A DNA stretch of 64,000 bases from Cristatella mucedo (Eukaryota > Bryozoa > Phylactolaemata > Cristatellidae): the NCBI GenBank assembly GCA_009760855.2, contig WPIO01000374.1, positions 1 to 64,000 of the forward strand. The letters run 5' to 3'. The notes under the pieces are model-generated. The model worked only from the letters and a program-made list of their open reading frames with translations, did not search any database and was not told where the DNA came from. Position 1 is the first letter of the stretch; each line of letters begins with the position of its first letter. The position numbers and the translations under genes were made by a program. Shown piece by piece: positions 23,735 through 35,330 of the stretch.

Positions 23735-24230
23735 ATGTTTAAAGCATTTCGCACGTAAATAACACGTTTCGCAAGAGTTCGGAGCAGATCGCGGAATGTC
23801 TAGAAACTTCCAATCTGCCTGTCGGAGCGTGTTCTGACTTGCAGCAGAGTGCTGCACCATGTTTAATGTATTTCGCACGTAAATAACACGTTTCGCACGA
23901 GTTTGCAGCAGATCGCGGAAGATGTAGAAACTTCAAATCTGCATGTCGGAGCATGCCCTGACATGCAGCAGAGTGCTGCACCATGTTTAAAGCATTTCGC
24001 ACGTTAATAACACGTTTGGCACGAGTTCGCAGCAGATCGCGGAATATGCAGAAACTTTAAATCTGCATGTCGGAGCGTGAGCTGGCTGGCAACAAAGTGC
24101 TGCACCATGTTTAAAGCATATCGAACGTAAATAACACGTTTCGCACGAGTTTGCAGCAAATCGCGGAATATGTAGAAACTTCAAATCTGCATTTCGGAGC
24201 GTGCTCTGACTGGCAGCAGAGTGCTGCACC
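23735..24230 (+). repeat. a-b-c-d four-monomer cassette, copy 2 (most complete)
   Basis: This is the best reference cassette, 496 bp. The a unit has gaatgtctagaaac, cttccaatctgcctg and gttctgacttgcag. The b unit has tttaatgtattt, gtttgcagcag, ggaagatgtag and ccctgacatgcag. The c unit has gttaataacacgtttggcac, atgcagaaac and gagctggctggcaacaaag. The d unit has catatcgaacg, gtttgcagcaaatcgc and catttcgg. The b unit reads ggagcatgccctg, a private substitution. Confidence 0.9.
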
Positions 24231-27200
24231 ATGTTTAAAGCATTTCGCACGTAAATAACACGTTTCGCACGAGTTCGCACCAGATCGCGGAATATGTAGA
24301 AACTTCAAATCTGCATTTCGGAGCGTGAGCTGACTGGCAGCAGAGTGCTGCACCATGTTTAAAGCATTTCGCACGTAAATAACACGTTTCGCAAGAGTTC
24401 GGAGCAGATCGCGGAATGTCTAGAAACTTCAAATCTGCCTGTCGGAGCGTGTGCTGACTTGCAGCAGAGTGCTGCACCATGTTTAAAGCATTTCGCACGT
24501 AAATAACACGTTTCGCACGAGTTCGCAGCAGATCGCGGAATATGTAGAAACTTTAAATCTGCATGTCGGAGCGTGAGCTGACTGGCAGCAGAGTGCTGCA
24601 CCATGTTTAAAGCATTTCGCACGTAAATAACACGTTTCGCACGAGTTCGCAGCAAATCGCGGAATATGTAGAAACTTCAAATCTGCATTTCGGAGCGTGG
24701 GCTGACTGGCAGCAGAGTGCTGCACCATGTTTAAAGCATTTCGCACGTAAATAACACGTTTCGCACGAGTTCGCAGCAGATCGCGGAATATCTAGAAACT
24801 TCAAATCTGCATGTCGGAGCGTGCTCTGACTGGCAGCAGAGTGCTGCACCATGTTTAAAGCATTTCGCACGTAAATAACACGTTTCGCACAAGTTCGCAG
24901 CAGATCGCGGAATATGTAGAAACTTCAAATCTGCATGTCGGAGCGTGAGCTGGCTGGCAACAAAGTGCTGCACCATGTTTAAAGCATATCGAACGTAAAT
25001 AACACGTTTCGCACGAGTTCGCAGCAAATCGCGGAATATGTAGAAACTTCAAATCTGCATTTCGGAGCGTGGGCTGACTGGCAGCAGAGTGCTGCACCAT
25101 GTTTAAAGCATTTCGCACGTAAATAACACGATTCGCACAAGTTTGCATCAGATCGCGGAATATGTAGAAACGTATAATCTGCATTTCGGAGCATGCCCAG
25201 ACATGCAGCAGAGTGCTGCACCATGTTTAAAGCATTTCGCACGTTAATAACACGTTTTGCACAAGTTCGCATCAGATCGCGGAATATGAAGAAACGTATA
25301 TTCTGCATTTCTGAGCGTACGCTGACTGGCAGCTGAGTGCTGCACCATGTGCAAAGCATTTCGCACGTAAATAACACGTTTCGCAAAAGTTCGGAGCAGA
25401 TCGCGGAATGTCTAGAAACTTCCAATCTGCCTGTCGGAGCGTGTTCTGACTTGCAGCAGAGTGCTGCACCATGTTTAAAGCATTTCGCACGTAAATAACA
25501 CGTTTCGCACGAGTTCGGAGCAGATCGCGGAATATCTAGAAACTTCAAATCTGCATGTCGGAGCGTGCGCTGACTGGCAGCAGAGTGCTGCACCATGTTT
25601 AAAGCATTTCGCACGTAAATAACACGTTTCGCACGAGTTCGCAGCAGATCGCGGAATATGTAGAAACTTCAAATCTGCATGTCGGAGCGTGAGCTGACTG
25701 GCAGCAGAGTGCTGCACCATGTTTAAAGCATTTCGCACGTAAATAACACGTTTCGCACGAGTTCGCAGCAGATCGCGGAAGATGTAAAAACTTTAAATCT
25801 GCATGTCGGAGCGTGTGCTGACTGGCAGCAGAGTGCTGCACCATGTTTAAAGCATTTCGCACGTAAATAACACGTTTCGCACGAGTTCGCAGCAGATCAC
25901 GGAATATGCAGAAACTTTAAATTTGCATTTCGGAGCGTGCGCTGACTGGCAGCAGAGTGCTGCACCATGTTTAAAGCATTTCGCACGTAAATAACACGTT
26001 TCGCATGAGTTTGCAGCAGATCGCGGAATATGTAGAAACTTCAAATCTGCATGTCGGAGCGTGCGCTGACTGGCAGCAGAGTGCTGCACCATGTTTAAAG
26101 CATTTCGCACGTAAATAACACGTTTCGCACGAGTTCGCAGCAGATCGCGGAATATGTAGAAACTTCAAATCTGCATTTCGGAGCGTGTGCTGACTGGCAG
26201 CAGAGTGCTGCACCATGTTTAAAGCATTTCGCACGTAAATAACACGTTTCGCACAAGTTTGCATCAGATCGCGGAATATGTAGAAACTTCAAATCTGCAT
26301 TTCGGAGCGTGCGCTGACTGGCAGCAGAGTGCTGCACCATGTTTAAAGCATTTCGCACGTAAATAACACGTTTCGCACGAGTTCGCACCAGATCGCGGAA
26401 TATGTAGAAACTTTAAATCTGCATGTCGGAGGGTGCACTGACTGGCAGCAGAGTGCTGCACCATGTTTAAAGCATTTCGCACGTAAATAACACGTTTCGC
26501 AAGAGTTCGCAGCAGATCGCGGAATGTCTAGAAACTTCCAATCTGCCTGTCGGAGCGTGTGCTGACTTGCAGCAGAGTGCTGCACCATGTTTAAAGCATT
26601 TCGCACGTAAATAACACGTTTCGCACGAGTTCGGAGCAGATCGCGGAATATGTAGAAACTTCAAATCTGCATGTCGGAGCGTGTGCTGACTTGCAGCAGA
26701 GTGCTGCACCATGTTTAAAGCATTTCGCACGTAAATAACACGTTTCGCACGAGTTCGCAGCAGATCGCGGAATATGTAGAAACTTTAAATCTGCATGTCG
26801 GAGCGTGAGCTGACTGGCAGCAGAGTGCTGCACCATGTTTAAAGCATTTCGCACGTAAATAACACGTTTCGCACGAGTTCGCAGCAGATCGCGGAATATG
26901 TAGAAACTTCAAATCTGCATGTCGGAGCGTGCGCTGACTGGCAGCAGAGTGCTGCACCATGTTTAAAGCATTTCGCACGTAAATAACACGTTTCGCACGA
27001 GTTGAGAGCAGATCGCGGAATATCTAGAAACTTCAAATCTGCATGTCGGAGCGTGCGCTGACTGCAGCAGAGTGCTGCACCATGTTTAAAGCATTTCGCA
27101 CGTAAATAACACGTTTCGCACGAGTTCGCAGCAGATCGCGGAATATGTAGAAACTTCAAATCTGCATGTCGGAGCGTGTGCTGACTGGCAGCAGAGTGCT

Positions 27201-29935
27201 GCACCATGTTTAAAGCATTTCGCACGTAAATAACACGTTTCGCACGAGTTCGCAGCAGATCGCGGAATATGTAGAAACTTTAAATCTGCATGTCGGAGCG
27301 TGTGCTGACTGGCAGCAGAGTGCTGCACCATGTTTAAAGCATTTCGCACGTAAATAACACGTTTCGCACGAGTTCGCAGCAGATCGCGGAATATGTAGAA
27401 ACTTCAAATCTGCATTTCGGAGCGTGCGCTGACTGGCAGCAGAGTGCTGCACCATGTTTAAAGCATTTCGCACGTAAATAACACGTTTCGCACGAGTTCG
27501 CAGCAGATCGCGGAATATGTAGAAACTTCAAATCTGCATGTCGGAGCGTGAGCTGACTGGCAGCAGAGTGCTGCACCATGTTTAAAGCATTTCGCACGTA
27601 AATAACACGTTTCGCAAGAGTTTCGCAGCAGATCGCGGAATATGTAGAAACTTCAAATCTGCATGTCGGAGCGTGCGCTGACTGGCAGCAGAGTGCTGCA
27701 CCATGTTTTAAAGCATTTCGCACGTAAATAACACGTTTCGCACGAGTTCGCAGCAGATCGCGGAATATGTAGAAACTTTAAATCTGCATGTCGGAGCGTG
27801 TGCTGACTGGCAGCAGAGTGCTGCACCATGTTTAAAGCATTTCGCACGTAAATAACACGTTTCGCACGAGTTCGCAGCAGATCGCGGAATATGTAGAAAC
27901 TTCAAATCTGCATGTCGGAGCGTGGGCTGACTGGCAGCAGAGTGCTGCACCATGTTTAAAGCATTTCGCACGTAAATAACACGTTTCGCACGAGTTCGCA
28001 GCAGATCGCGGAATATGTAGAAACTTCAAATCTGCATGTCGGAGCGTGTGCTGACTGGCAGCAGAGTGCTGCACCATGTTTAAAGCATTTCGCACGTAAA
28101 TAACACGTTTCGCACGAGTTCGCAGCAGATCGCGGAATATGTAGAAACTTCAAATCTGCATTTCGGAGCGTGAGCTGACTGGCAGCAGAGTGCTGCACCA
28201 TGTTTAAAGCATTTCGCACGTAAATAACACGTTTCGCACGAGTTCGCAGCAGATCGCGGAATATGTAGAAACTTCAAATCTGCATGTCGGAGCGTGGGCT
28301 GACTGGCAGCAGAGTGCTGCACCATGTTTAAAGCATTTCGCACGTAAATAACACGTTTCGCACAAGTTTGCATCAGATCGCGGAATATGTAGAAACTTAT
28401 AATCTGCATTTCGGAGCGTGCGCTGACTTGCAGCAGAGTGCTGCACCATGTTTAAAGCATTTCGCACGTAAATAACACGTTTCGCACAAGTTCGCAGCAG
28501 ATCGCGGAATATGTAGAAACTTTAAATCTGCATGTCGGAGCGTGCGCTGACTGGCAGCAGAGTGCTGCACCATGTTTAAAGCATTTCGCACGTAAATAAC
28601 ACGTTTCGCACGAGTTCGGAGCAGATCGCGGAATGTCTAGAAACTTCAAATCTGCATGTCGGAGCGTGTGCTGACTTGCAGCAGAGTGCTGCACCATGTT
28701 TAAAGCATTTCGCACGTAAATAACACGTTTCGCACGAGTTCGCACCAGATCGCGGAATATGTAGAAACTTCAAATCTGCATGTCGGAGCGTGCGCTGACT
28801 GGCAGCAGAGTGCTGCACCATGTTTAAAGCATTTCGCACGTAAATAACACGTTTCGCACGAGTTCGCAGCAGATCGCGGAATATGTAGAAACTTCAAATC
28901 TGCATGTCGGAGCGTGTGCTGACTGGCAGCAGAGTGCTGCACCATGTTTAAAGCATTTCGCACGTAAATAACACGTTTCGCACGAGTTCGCAGCAGATCG
29001 CGGAATATGTAGAAACTTCAAATCTGCATGTCGGAGCGTGTGCTGACTGGCAGCAGAGTGCTGCACCATGTTTAAAGCATTTCGCACGTAAATAACACGT
29101 TTCGCACGAGTTCGCAGCAGATCGCGGAATATGTAGAAACTTCAAATCTGCATGTCGGAGCGTGCGCTGACTGGCAGCAGAGTGCTGCACCATGTTTAAA
29201 GCATTTCGCACGTAAATAACACGTTTCGCACAAGTTCGCATCAGATCGCGGAATATGTAGAAACTTCAAATCTGCATTTCGAAGCGTGGGCTGACTGGCA
29301 GCAGAGTGCTGCACCATGTTTAAAGCATTTCGCACGTAAATAACACGTTTCGCAAGAGTTCGCAGCAGATCGCGGAATATGTAGAAACTTCAAATCTGCA
29401 TTTCGGAGCGTGCGCTGACTGGCAGCAGAGTGCTGCACCATGTTTAAAGCATTTCGCACGTAAATAACACGTTTCGCACGAGTTCAGAGCAGATCGCGGA
29501 ATATGTAGAAACTTCAAATCTGCATGTCGGAGCGTGCGCTGACTGGCAGCAGAGTGCTGCACCATGTTTAAAGCATTTCGCACGTAAATAACACGTTTCG
29601 CACGAGTTCGCAGCAGATCGCGGAATATGTAGAAACTTCAAATCTGCATGTCGGAGCGTGTGCTGACTGGCAGCAGAGTGCTGCACCATGTTTAAAGCAT
29701 TTCGCACGTAAATAACACGTTTCGCACAAGTTCGCAGCAGATCGCGGAATATGTAGAAACTTTAAATCTGCATGTCGGAGCGTGTGCTGACTGGCAGCAG
29801 AGTGCTGCACCATGTTTAAAGCATTTCGCACGTAAATAACACGTTTCGCACGAGTTCGCAGCAGATCGCGGAATATGTAGAAACTTCAAATCTGCATGTC
29901 GGAGCGTGCGCTGACTGGCAGCAGAGTGCTGCACC
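24231..29935 (+). repeat. Satellite array, mixed then increasingly homogeneous
   Basis: About 46 monomers. The first part still carries variants: a-like units near 24,415, 25,408 and 26,522, a partial c-d pair near 24,950-25,050 (ggctggcaacaaag then catatcgaacg) and e units near 25,168 (gtataatc) and 25,294 (gtatattc). From about 26,700 onward units are mostly consensus with gcagcag, catgtcgg and cgctgactgg or tgctgactgg. One unit near 27,001 reads gagttgagagcag. No other DNA is present. Confidence 0.85.
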
Positions 29936-30431
29936 ATGTTTAAAGCATTTCGCACGTAAATAACACGTTTCGCAAGAGTTCGGAGCAGATCGCGGAATAT
30001 GTAGAAACTTCAAATCTGCATGTCGGAGCGTGGGCTGACTGGCAGCAGAGTGCTGCACCATGTTTAATGTATTTCGCACGTAAATAACACGTTTCGCACG
30101 AGTTTGCAGCAGATCGCGGAAGATGTAGAAACTTCAAATCTGCATGTCGGAGCGTGCCCTGACATGCAGCAGAGTGCTGCACCATGTTTAAAGCATTTCG
30201 CACGTTAATAACACGTTTGGCACGAGTTCGCAGCAGATCGCGGAATATGCAGAAACTTTAAATCTGCATGTCGGAGCGTGCGCTGGCTGGCAACAAAGTG
30301 CTGCACCATGTTTAAAGCATATCGAACGTAAATAACACGTTTCGCACGAGTTTGCAGCAAATCGCGGAATATGTAGAAACTTCAAATCTGCATTTCGGAG
30401 CGTGTGCTGACTGGCAGCAGAGTGCTGCACC
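29936..30431 (+). repeat. a-b-c-d cassette, copy 3 with converted a unit
   Basis: The b, c and d units are diagnostic: tttaatgtattt with ggaagatgtag; gttaataacacgtttggcac with atgcagaaac and ggctggcaacaaag; catatcgaacg with gcagcaaatcgc. The first unit keeps caagagttcggagcag but has gaatatgtagaaacttcaaa and catgtcgg in place of the gtctag and cctg features. Its 3' half has thus been replaced by consensus, with a breakpoint between monomer positions 51 and 64. Length is 496 bp. Confidence 0.87.
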
Positions 30432-32541
30432 ATGTTTAAAGCATTTCGCACGTAAATAACACGTTTCGCACGAGTTCGCACCAGATCGCGGAATATGTAG
30501 AAACTTTAAATCTGCATGTCGGAGCGTGCGCTGACTGGCAGCAGAGTGCTGCACCATGTTTAAAGCATTTCGCACGTAAATAACACGTTTCGCACGAGTT
30601 CGGAGCAGATCGCGGAATATCTAGAAACTTCAAATCTGCATGTCGGAGCGTGCGCTGACTGGCAGCAGAGTGCTGCACCATGTTTAAAGCATTTCGCACG
30701 TAAATAACACGTTTCGCACGAGTTCGCAGCAGATCGCGGAATATGTAGAAACTTCAAATCTGCATTTCGGAGCGTGCGCTGACTGGCAGCAGAGTGCTGC
30801 ACCATGTTTAAAGCATTTCGCACGTAAATAACACGTTTCGCACAAGTTCGCATCAGATCGCGGAATATGTAGAAACTTCAAATCTGCATTTCGGAGCGTG
30901 CCCTGACATGCAGCAGATTGTTGCACCATGTTTAAAGCATTTCGCACGTTAATAACACGTTTGGCACGAGTTCGCAGCAGATCGCGGAATATGTAGAAAC
31001 TTTAAATCTGCATGTCGGAGCGTGTGCTGACTGGCAGCAGAGTGCTGCACCATGTTTAAAGCATTTCGCACGTAAATAACACGTTTCGCACGAGTTCGCA
31101 CCAGATCACGGAATATGTAGAAACTTCCAATCTGCCTGTCGGAGCGTGTGCTGACTTGCAGCAGAGTGCTGCACCATGTTTAAAGCATTTCGCACGTAAA
31201 TAACACGTTTCGCACGAGTTCGCAGCAGATCGCGGAATATGTAGAAACTTCAAATCTGCATGTCGGAGCGTGCACTGACTGGCAGCAGAGTGCTGCACCA
31301 TGTTTAAAGCATTTCGCACGTAAATAACACGTTTCGCACAAGTTCGCATCAGATCGCGGAATATGTAGAAACTTAGAATCTGCATGTCGGAGCGTGGCTG
31401 ACTGACTGCAGCAGAGTGCTGCACCATGTTTAAAGCATTTCGCACGTAAATAACACGTTTCGCACAAGTTCGCAGCAGATCGCGGAATATGTAGAAACTT
31501 CAAATCTGCATGTCGGAGCGTGCGCTGACTGGCAGCAGAGTGCTGCACCATGTTTAAAGCATTTCGCACGTAAATAACACGTTTCGCACAAGTTCGCAGC
31601 AGATCGCGGAATATGTAGAAACTTTAAATCTGCATGTCGGAGCGTGAGCTGACTGGCAGCAGAGTGCTGCACCATGTTTAAAGCATTTCGCACGTAAATA
31701 ACACGTTTCGCACGAGTTCGCAGCAGATCGCGGAATATGTAGAAACTTCAAATCTGCATGTCGGAGCGTGTGCTGACTGGCAGCAGAGTGCTGCACCATG
31801 TTTAAAGCATTTCGCACGTAAATAACACGTTTCGCACGAGTTCGCAGCAGATCGCGGAATATGAAGAAACTTCAAATCTGCATGTCGGAGCGTGTGCTGA
31901 CTGGCAGCAGAGTGCTGCACCATGTTTAAAGCATTTCGCACGTAAATAACACGTTTCGCACGAGTTCGCATCAGATCGCGGAATATGTAGAAACTTCAAA
32001 TCTGCATGTCGGAGCGTGCGCTGACTGGCAGCAGAGTGCTGCACCATGTTTAAAGCATTTCGCACGTAAATAACACGTTTCGCACGAGTTCGCAGCAGAT
32101 CGCGGAATATGTAGAAACTTCAAATCTGCATGTCGGAGCGTGCGCTGACTGGCAGCAGAGTGCTGCACCATGTTTAAAGCATTTTGCACGGAAATAACAC
32201 GTTTCGCACAAGTTCGCACCAGATCGCGGAATATGTAGAAACTTCAAATCTGCATGTCGGAGCGTGCGCTGACTGGCAGCAGAGTGCTGCACCATGTTTA
32301 AAGCATTTCGCACGTAAATAACACGTTTCGCACAAGTTCGCAGCAGATCGCGGAATATGTAGAAACTTCAAATCTGCATGTCGGAGCGTGCGCTGACTGG
32401 CAGCAGAGTGCTGCACCATGTTTAAAGCATTTCGCACGTAAATAACACGTTTCGCACAAGTTCGCAGCAGATCGCGGAATATGTAGAAACTTCAAATCTG
32501 CATGTCGGAGCGTGCACTGACTGGCAGCAGAGTGCTGCACC
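30432..32541 (+). repeat. Satellite array between cassettes 3 and 4
   Basis: About 17 monomers, largely consensus. A c-like unit without its b and d partners begins near 30,928 (gttaataacacgtttggcac), preceded by gcagattgttgcacc. A weak a-like unit near 31,125 reads cttccaatctgcctg but gaatatgtagaaac. One unit near 31,395 reads gcgtggctgactgactgcag. The last unit has gcactgactgg, the usual lead-in to type a. Confidence 0.82.
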
Positions 32542-33038
32542 ATGTTTAAAGCATTTCGCACGTAAATAACACGTTTCGCAAGAGTTCGGAGCAGATCGCG
32601 GAATGTCTAGAAACTTCCAATCTGCCTGTCGGAGCGTGTTCTGACTTGCAGCAGAGTGCTGCACCATGTTTTAATGCATTTCGCACGTAAATAACACGTT
32701 TCGCACGAGTTTGCAGCAGATCGCGGAAGATGTAGAAACTTCAAATCTGCATGTCGGAGCGTGCCCTGACATGCAGCAGAGTGCTGCACCATGTTTAAAG
32801 CATTTCGCACGTTAATAACACGTTTGGCACGAGTTCGCAGCAGATCGCGGAATATGCAGAAACTTTAAATCTGCATGTCGGAGCGTGCGCTGGCTGGCAA
32901 CAAAGTGCTGCACCATGTTTAAAGCATATCGAACGTAAATAACACGTTTCGCACGAGTTTGCAGCAAATCGCGGAATATGTAGAAACTTCAAATCTGCAT
33001 TTCGGAGCGTGCGCTGACTGGCAGCAGAGTGCTGCACC
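32542..33038 (+). repeat. a-b-c-d four-monomer cassette, copy 4
   Basis: All four diagnostic units are present in 497 bp. The extra base is in the b unit, which starts atgttttaatgcattt. The b unit keeps ggaagatgtag and ccctgacatgcag, c keeps tttggcacgag, atgcagaaac and ggctggcaacaaag, and d keeps catatcgaacg and gcagcaaatcgc. Confidence 0.9.
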
Positions 33039-33214
33039 ATGTTTAAAGCATTTCGCACGTAAATAACACGTTTCGCACGAGTTCGCAGCAGATCGCGGAA
33101 TATGTAGAAACTTCAAATCTGCATTTCGGAGCGTGCGCTGACTGGCAGCAGAGTGCTGCACCATGTTTAAAGCATTTCGCACGTAAATAACACGTTTCGC
33201 ACGAGTTCGGAGCA

Positions 33215-33265
33215 GATCGCGGAATATGTAGAAACCGATCGCGGAATGTGTAAAAACTTAAAATC
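33215..33265 (+). repeat. 22-bp internal partial duplication in a monomer
   Basis: After ggaatatgtagaaac the sequence returns to cgatcgcggaatgtgtaaaaac (33,236-33,257, 22 bp) before continuing with ttaaaatctgc. The gatcgcggaatatgtagaaac segment is therefore present twice, the second copy with changes. The second copy resembles gtgtaaaaac variants elsewhere, for example near 42,836, so it may have been copied from a different monomer. Confidence 0.82.
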
Positions 33266-34937
33266 TGCATGTCGGAGCGTGTGCTGACTGGCAGCAGAGT
33301 GCTGCACCATGTTTAAAGCATTTCGCACGTAAATAACACGTTTCGCACGAGTTCGCAGCAGATCGCGGAATATGTAGAAACTTCAAATCTGCATGTCGGA
33401 GCGTGCGCTGACTGGCAGCAGAGTGCTGCACCATGTTTAAAGCATTTCGCACGTAAATAACACGTTTCGCACGAGTTGCGCAGCAGATCGCGGAATATGT
33501 AGAAACTTCAAATCTGCATGTCGGAGCGTGCGCTGACTGGCAGCAGAGTGCTGCACCATGTTTAAAGCATTTCGCACGTAAATAAACACGTTTCGCACGA
33601 GTTCGCAGCAGATCGCGGAATATGTAGAAACTTTAAATCTGCATGTCGGAGCGTGCGCTGACTGGCAGCAGAGTGCTGCACCATGTTTAAAGCATTTCGC
33701 ACGTAAATAACACGTTTCGCACGAGTTCGCAGCAGATCGCGGAATTTGTAGAAACTTCAAATCTGCATGTCGGAGCGTGCGCTGACTGGCAGCAGAGTGC
33801 TGCACCATGTTTAAAGCATTTCGCACGTAAATAACACGTTTCGCACGAGTTCGCAGCAGATCGCGGAATATGTAGAAACTTCAAATCTGCATGTCGGAGC
33901 GTGCGCTGACTGGCAGCAGAGTGCTGCACCATGTTTAAAGCATTTCGCACGTAAATAACACGTTTCGCACGAGTTCGCAGCAGATCGCGGAATATGTAGA
34001 AACTTTAAATCTGCATTTCGGAGCGTGCGCTGACTGGCAGCAGAGTGCTGCACCATGTTTAAAGCATTTCGCACGTAAATAACACGTTTCGCACGAGTTC
34101 GCAGCAGATCGCGGAATATGTAGAAACTTCAAATCTGCATGTCGGAGCGTGCGCTGACTGGCAGCAGAGTGCTGCACCATGTTTAAAGCATTTCGCACGT
34201 AAATAACACGTTTCGCACGAGTTCGCACCAGATCGCGGAATATGTAGAAACTTCAAATCTGCATTTCGGAGCGTGTGGTGACTGGCAGCAGAGTGCTGCA
34301 CCATGTTTAAAGCATTTCGCACGTAAATAACACGTTTCGCACAAGTTCGCATCAGATCGCGGAATATGTAGAAACTTTAAATCTGCATTTCGGAGCGTGC
34401 CCTGACTGGCAGCAGAGTGCTGCACCATGTTTAAAGCATTTCGCACGTAAATAACACGTTTCGCACGAGTTCGGAGCAGATCGCGGAATATGTAGAAACT
34501 TCAAATCTGCATGTCGGAGCGTGCGCTGACTGGCAGCAGAGTGCTGCACCATGTTTAAAGCATTTCGCACGTAAATAACACGTTTCGCACGAGTTCGCAC
34601 CAGATCGCGGAATATGTAGAAACTTCAAATCTGCATTTCGGAGCGTGCGCTGACTGGCAGCAGAGTGCTGCACCATGTTTAAAGCATTTCGCACGTAAAT
34701 AACACGTTTCGCACGAGTTCGCAGCAGATCGCGGAATATGTGTAGAAACGTAAATCTGCATTGTCGGAGCGTGCGCTGACTGGCAGCAGAGTGCTGCACC
34801 ATGTTTAAAGCATTTCGCACGTAAATAACACGTTTCGCACGAGTTTCGCAGCAGATCGCGGAATATGTAGAAACTTCAAATCTGCATGTCGGAGCGTGCG
34901 CTGACTGGCAGCAGAGTGCTGCACCATGTTTAAAGCA

Positions 34938-34966
34938 TTTCGCACGTAAATAACACGTTTCGCACG
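34938..34966 (+). repeat. 9-bp direct repeat tttcgcacg within the monomer (representative copy)
   Basis: tttcgcacg occurs at 34,938-34,946 and again at 34,958-34,966, a 20-bp step, and a partial third motif (gttcgca) follows at 34,968-34,974. This internal periodicity exists in nearly every monomer. It suggests that part of the 124-bp unit arose from an older short repeat. It also offers a slippage site, as the 20-bp deletion near 3,745 shows. Confidence 0.85.
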
Positions 34967-35031
34967 AGTTCGCAGCAGATCGCGGAATATGTAGAAACTT
35001 CAAATCTGCATGTCGGAGCGTGCGCTGACTG

Positions 35032-35046
35032 GCAGCAGAGTGCTGC
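35032..35046 (+). repeat. Perfect hairpin gcagca-gag-tgctgc (representative copy)
   Basis: Six-base arms around a three-base loop form a perfect inverted repeat at monomer positions 107-121. With a two-base bulge the pairing extends outward: tgg before the stem can pair with cca after it. Nearly every monomer in the window carries the motif, so there are several hundred copies. Whether it forms a cruciform in DNA or a stem in a transcript cannot be told from sequence alone. Confidence 0.85.
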
Positions 35047-35297
35047 ACCATGTTTAAAGCATTTCGCACGTAAATAACACGTTTCGCACGAGTTCGCAGC
35101 AGATCGCGGAATATGTAGAAACTTCAAATCTGCATGTCGGAGCGTGCGCTGACTGGCAGCAGAGTGCTGCACCATGTTTAAAGCATTTCGCACGTAAATA
35201 ACACGTTTCGCACGAGTTCGCAGCAGATCGCGGAATATGTAGAAACTTCAAATCTGCATGTCGGAGCGTGCGCTGACTGGCAGCAGAGTGCTGCACT

Positions 35298-35330
35298 ATG
35301 TTTTAAAGCATTTCGCACTAGAAACTTCAA
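35298..35330 (+). repeat. Monomer with 46-bp internal deletion
   Basis: The unit starting at 35,298 reads atgttttaaagc, continues to tttcgcac at 35,318, then jumps to tagaaacttc. Monomer positions 21-66 are missing, and there is one extra t near the start. The second tttcgcacg copy and the gcagatcgcgg core are lost. It directly follows a run of identical units. Confidence 0.88.

Larger units (their letters stand above)
34926..35049 (+). repeat. Reference consensus monomer, 124 bp
   Basis: This unit is a good reference copy, and the next two units (35,050-35,173 and 35,174-35,297) are identical by eye. It runs from atgtttaaag to gtgctgcacc. By hand count it has 29 C, 32 G and 11 CpG dinucleotides, giving about 49% G+C and a CpG observed/expected ratio near 1.5. 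It contains two copies of tttcgcacg (34,938-34,946 and 34,958-34,966) and a hairpin at 35,032-35,046. It has no XbaI site; the variant monomers reading tctagaaac do. At 124 bp it is shorter than a 147-bp nucleosome core and is not a multiple of 3. Confidence 0.95.
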
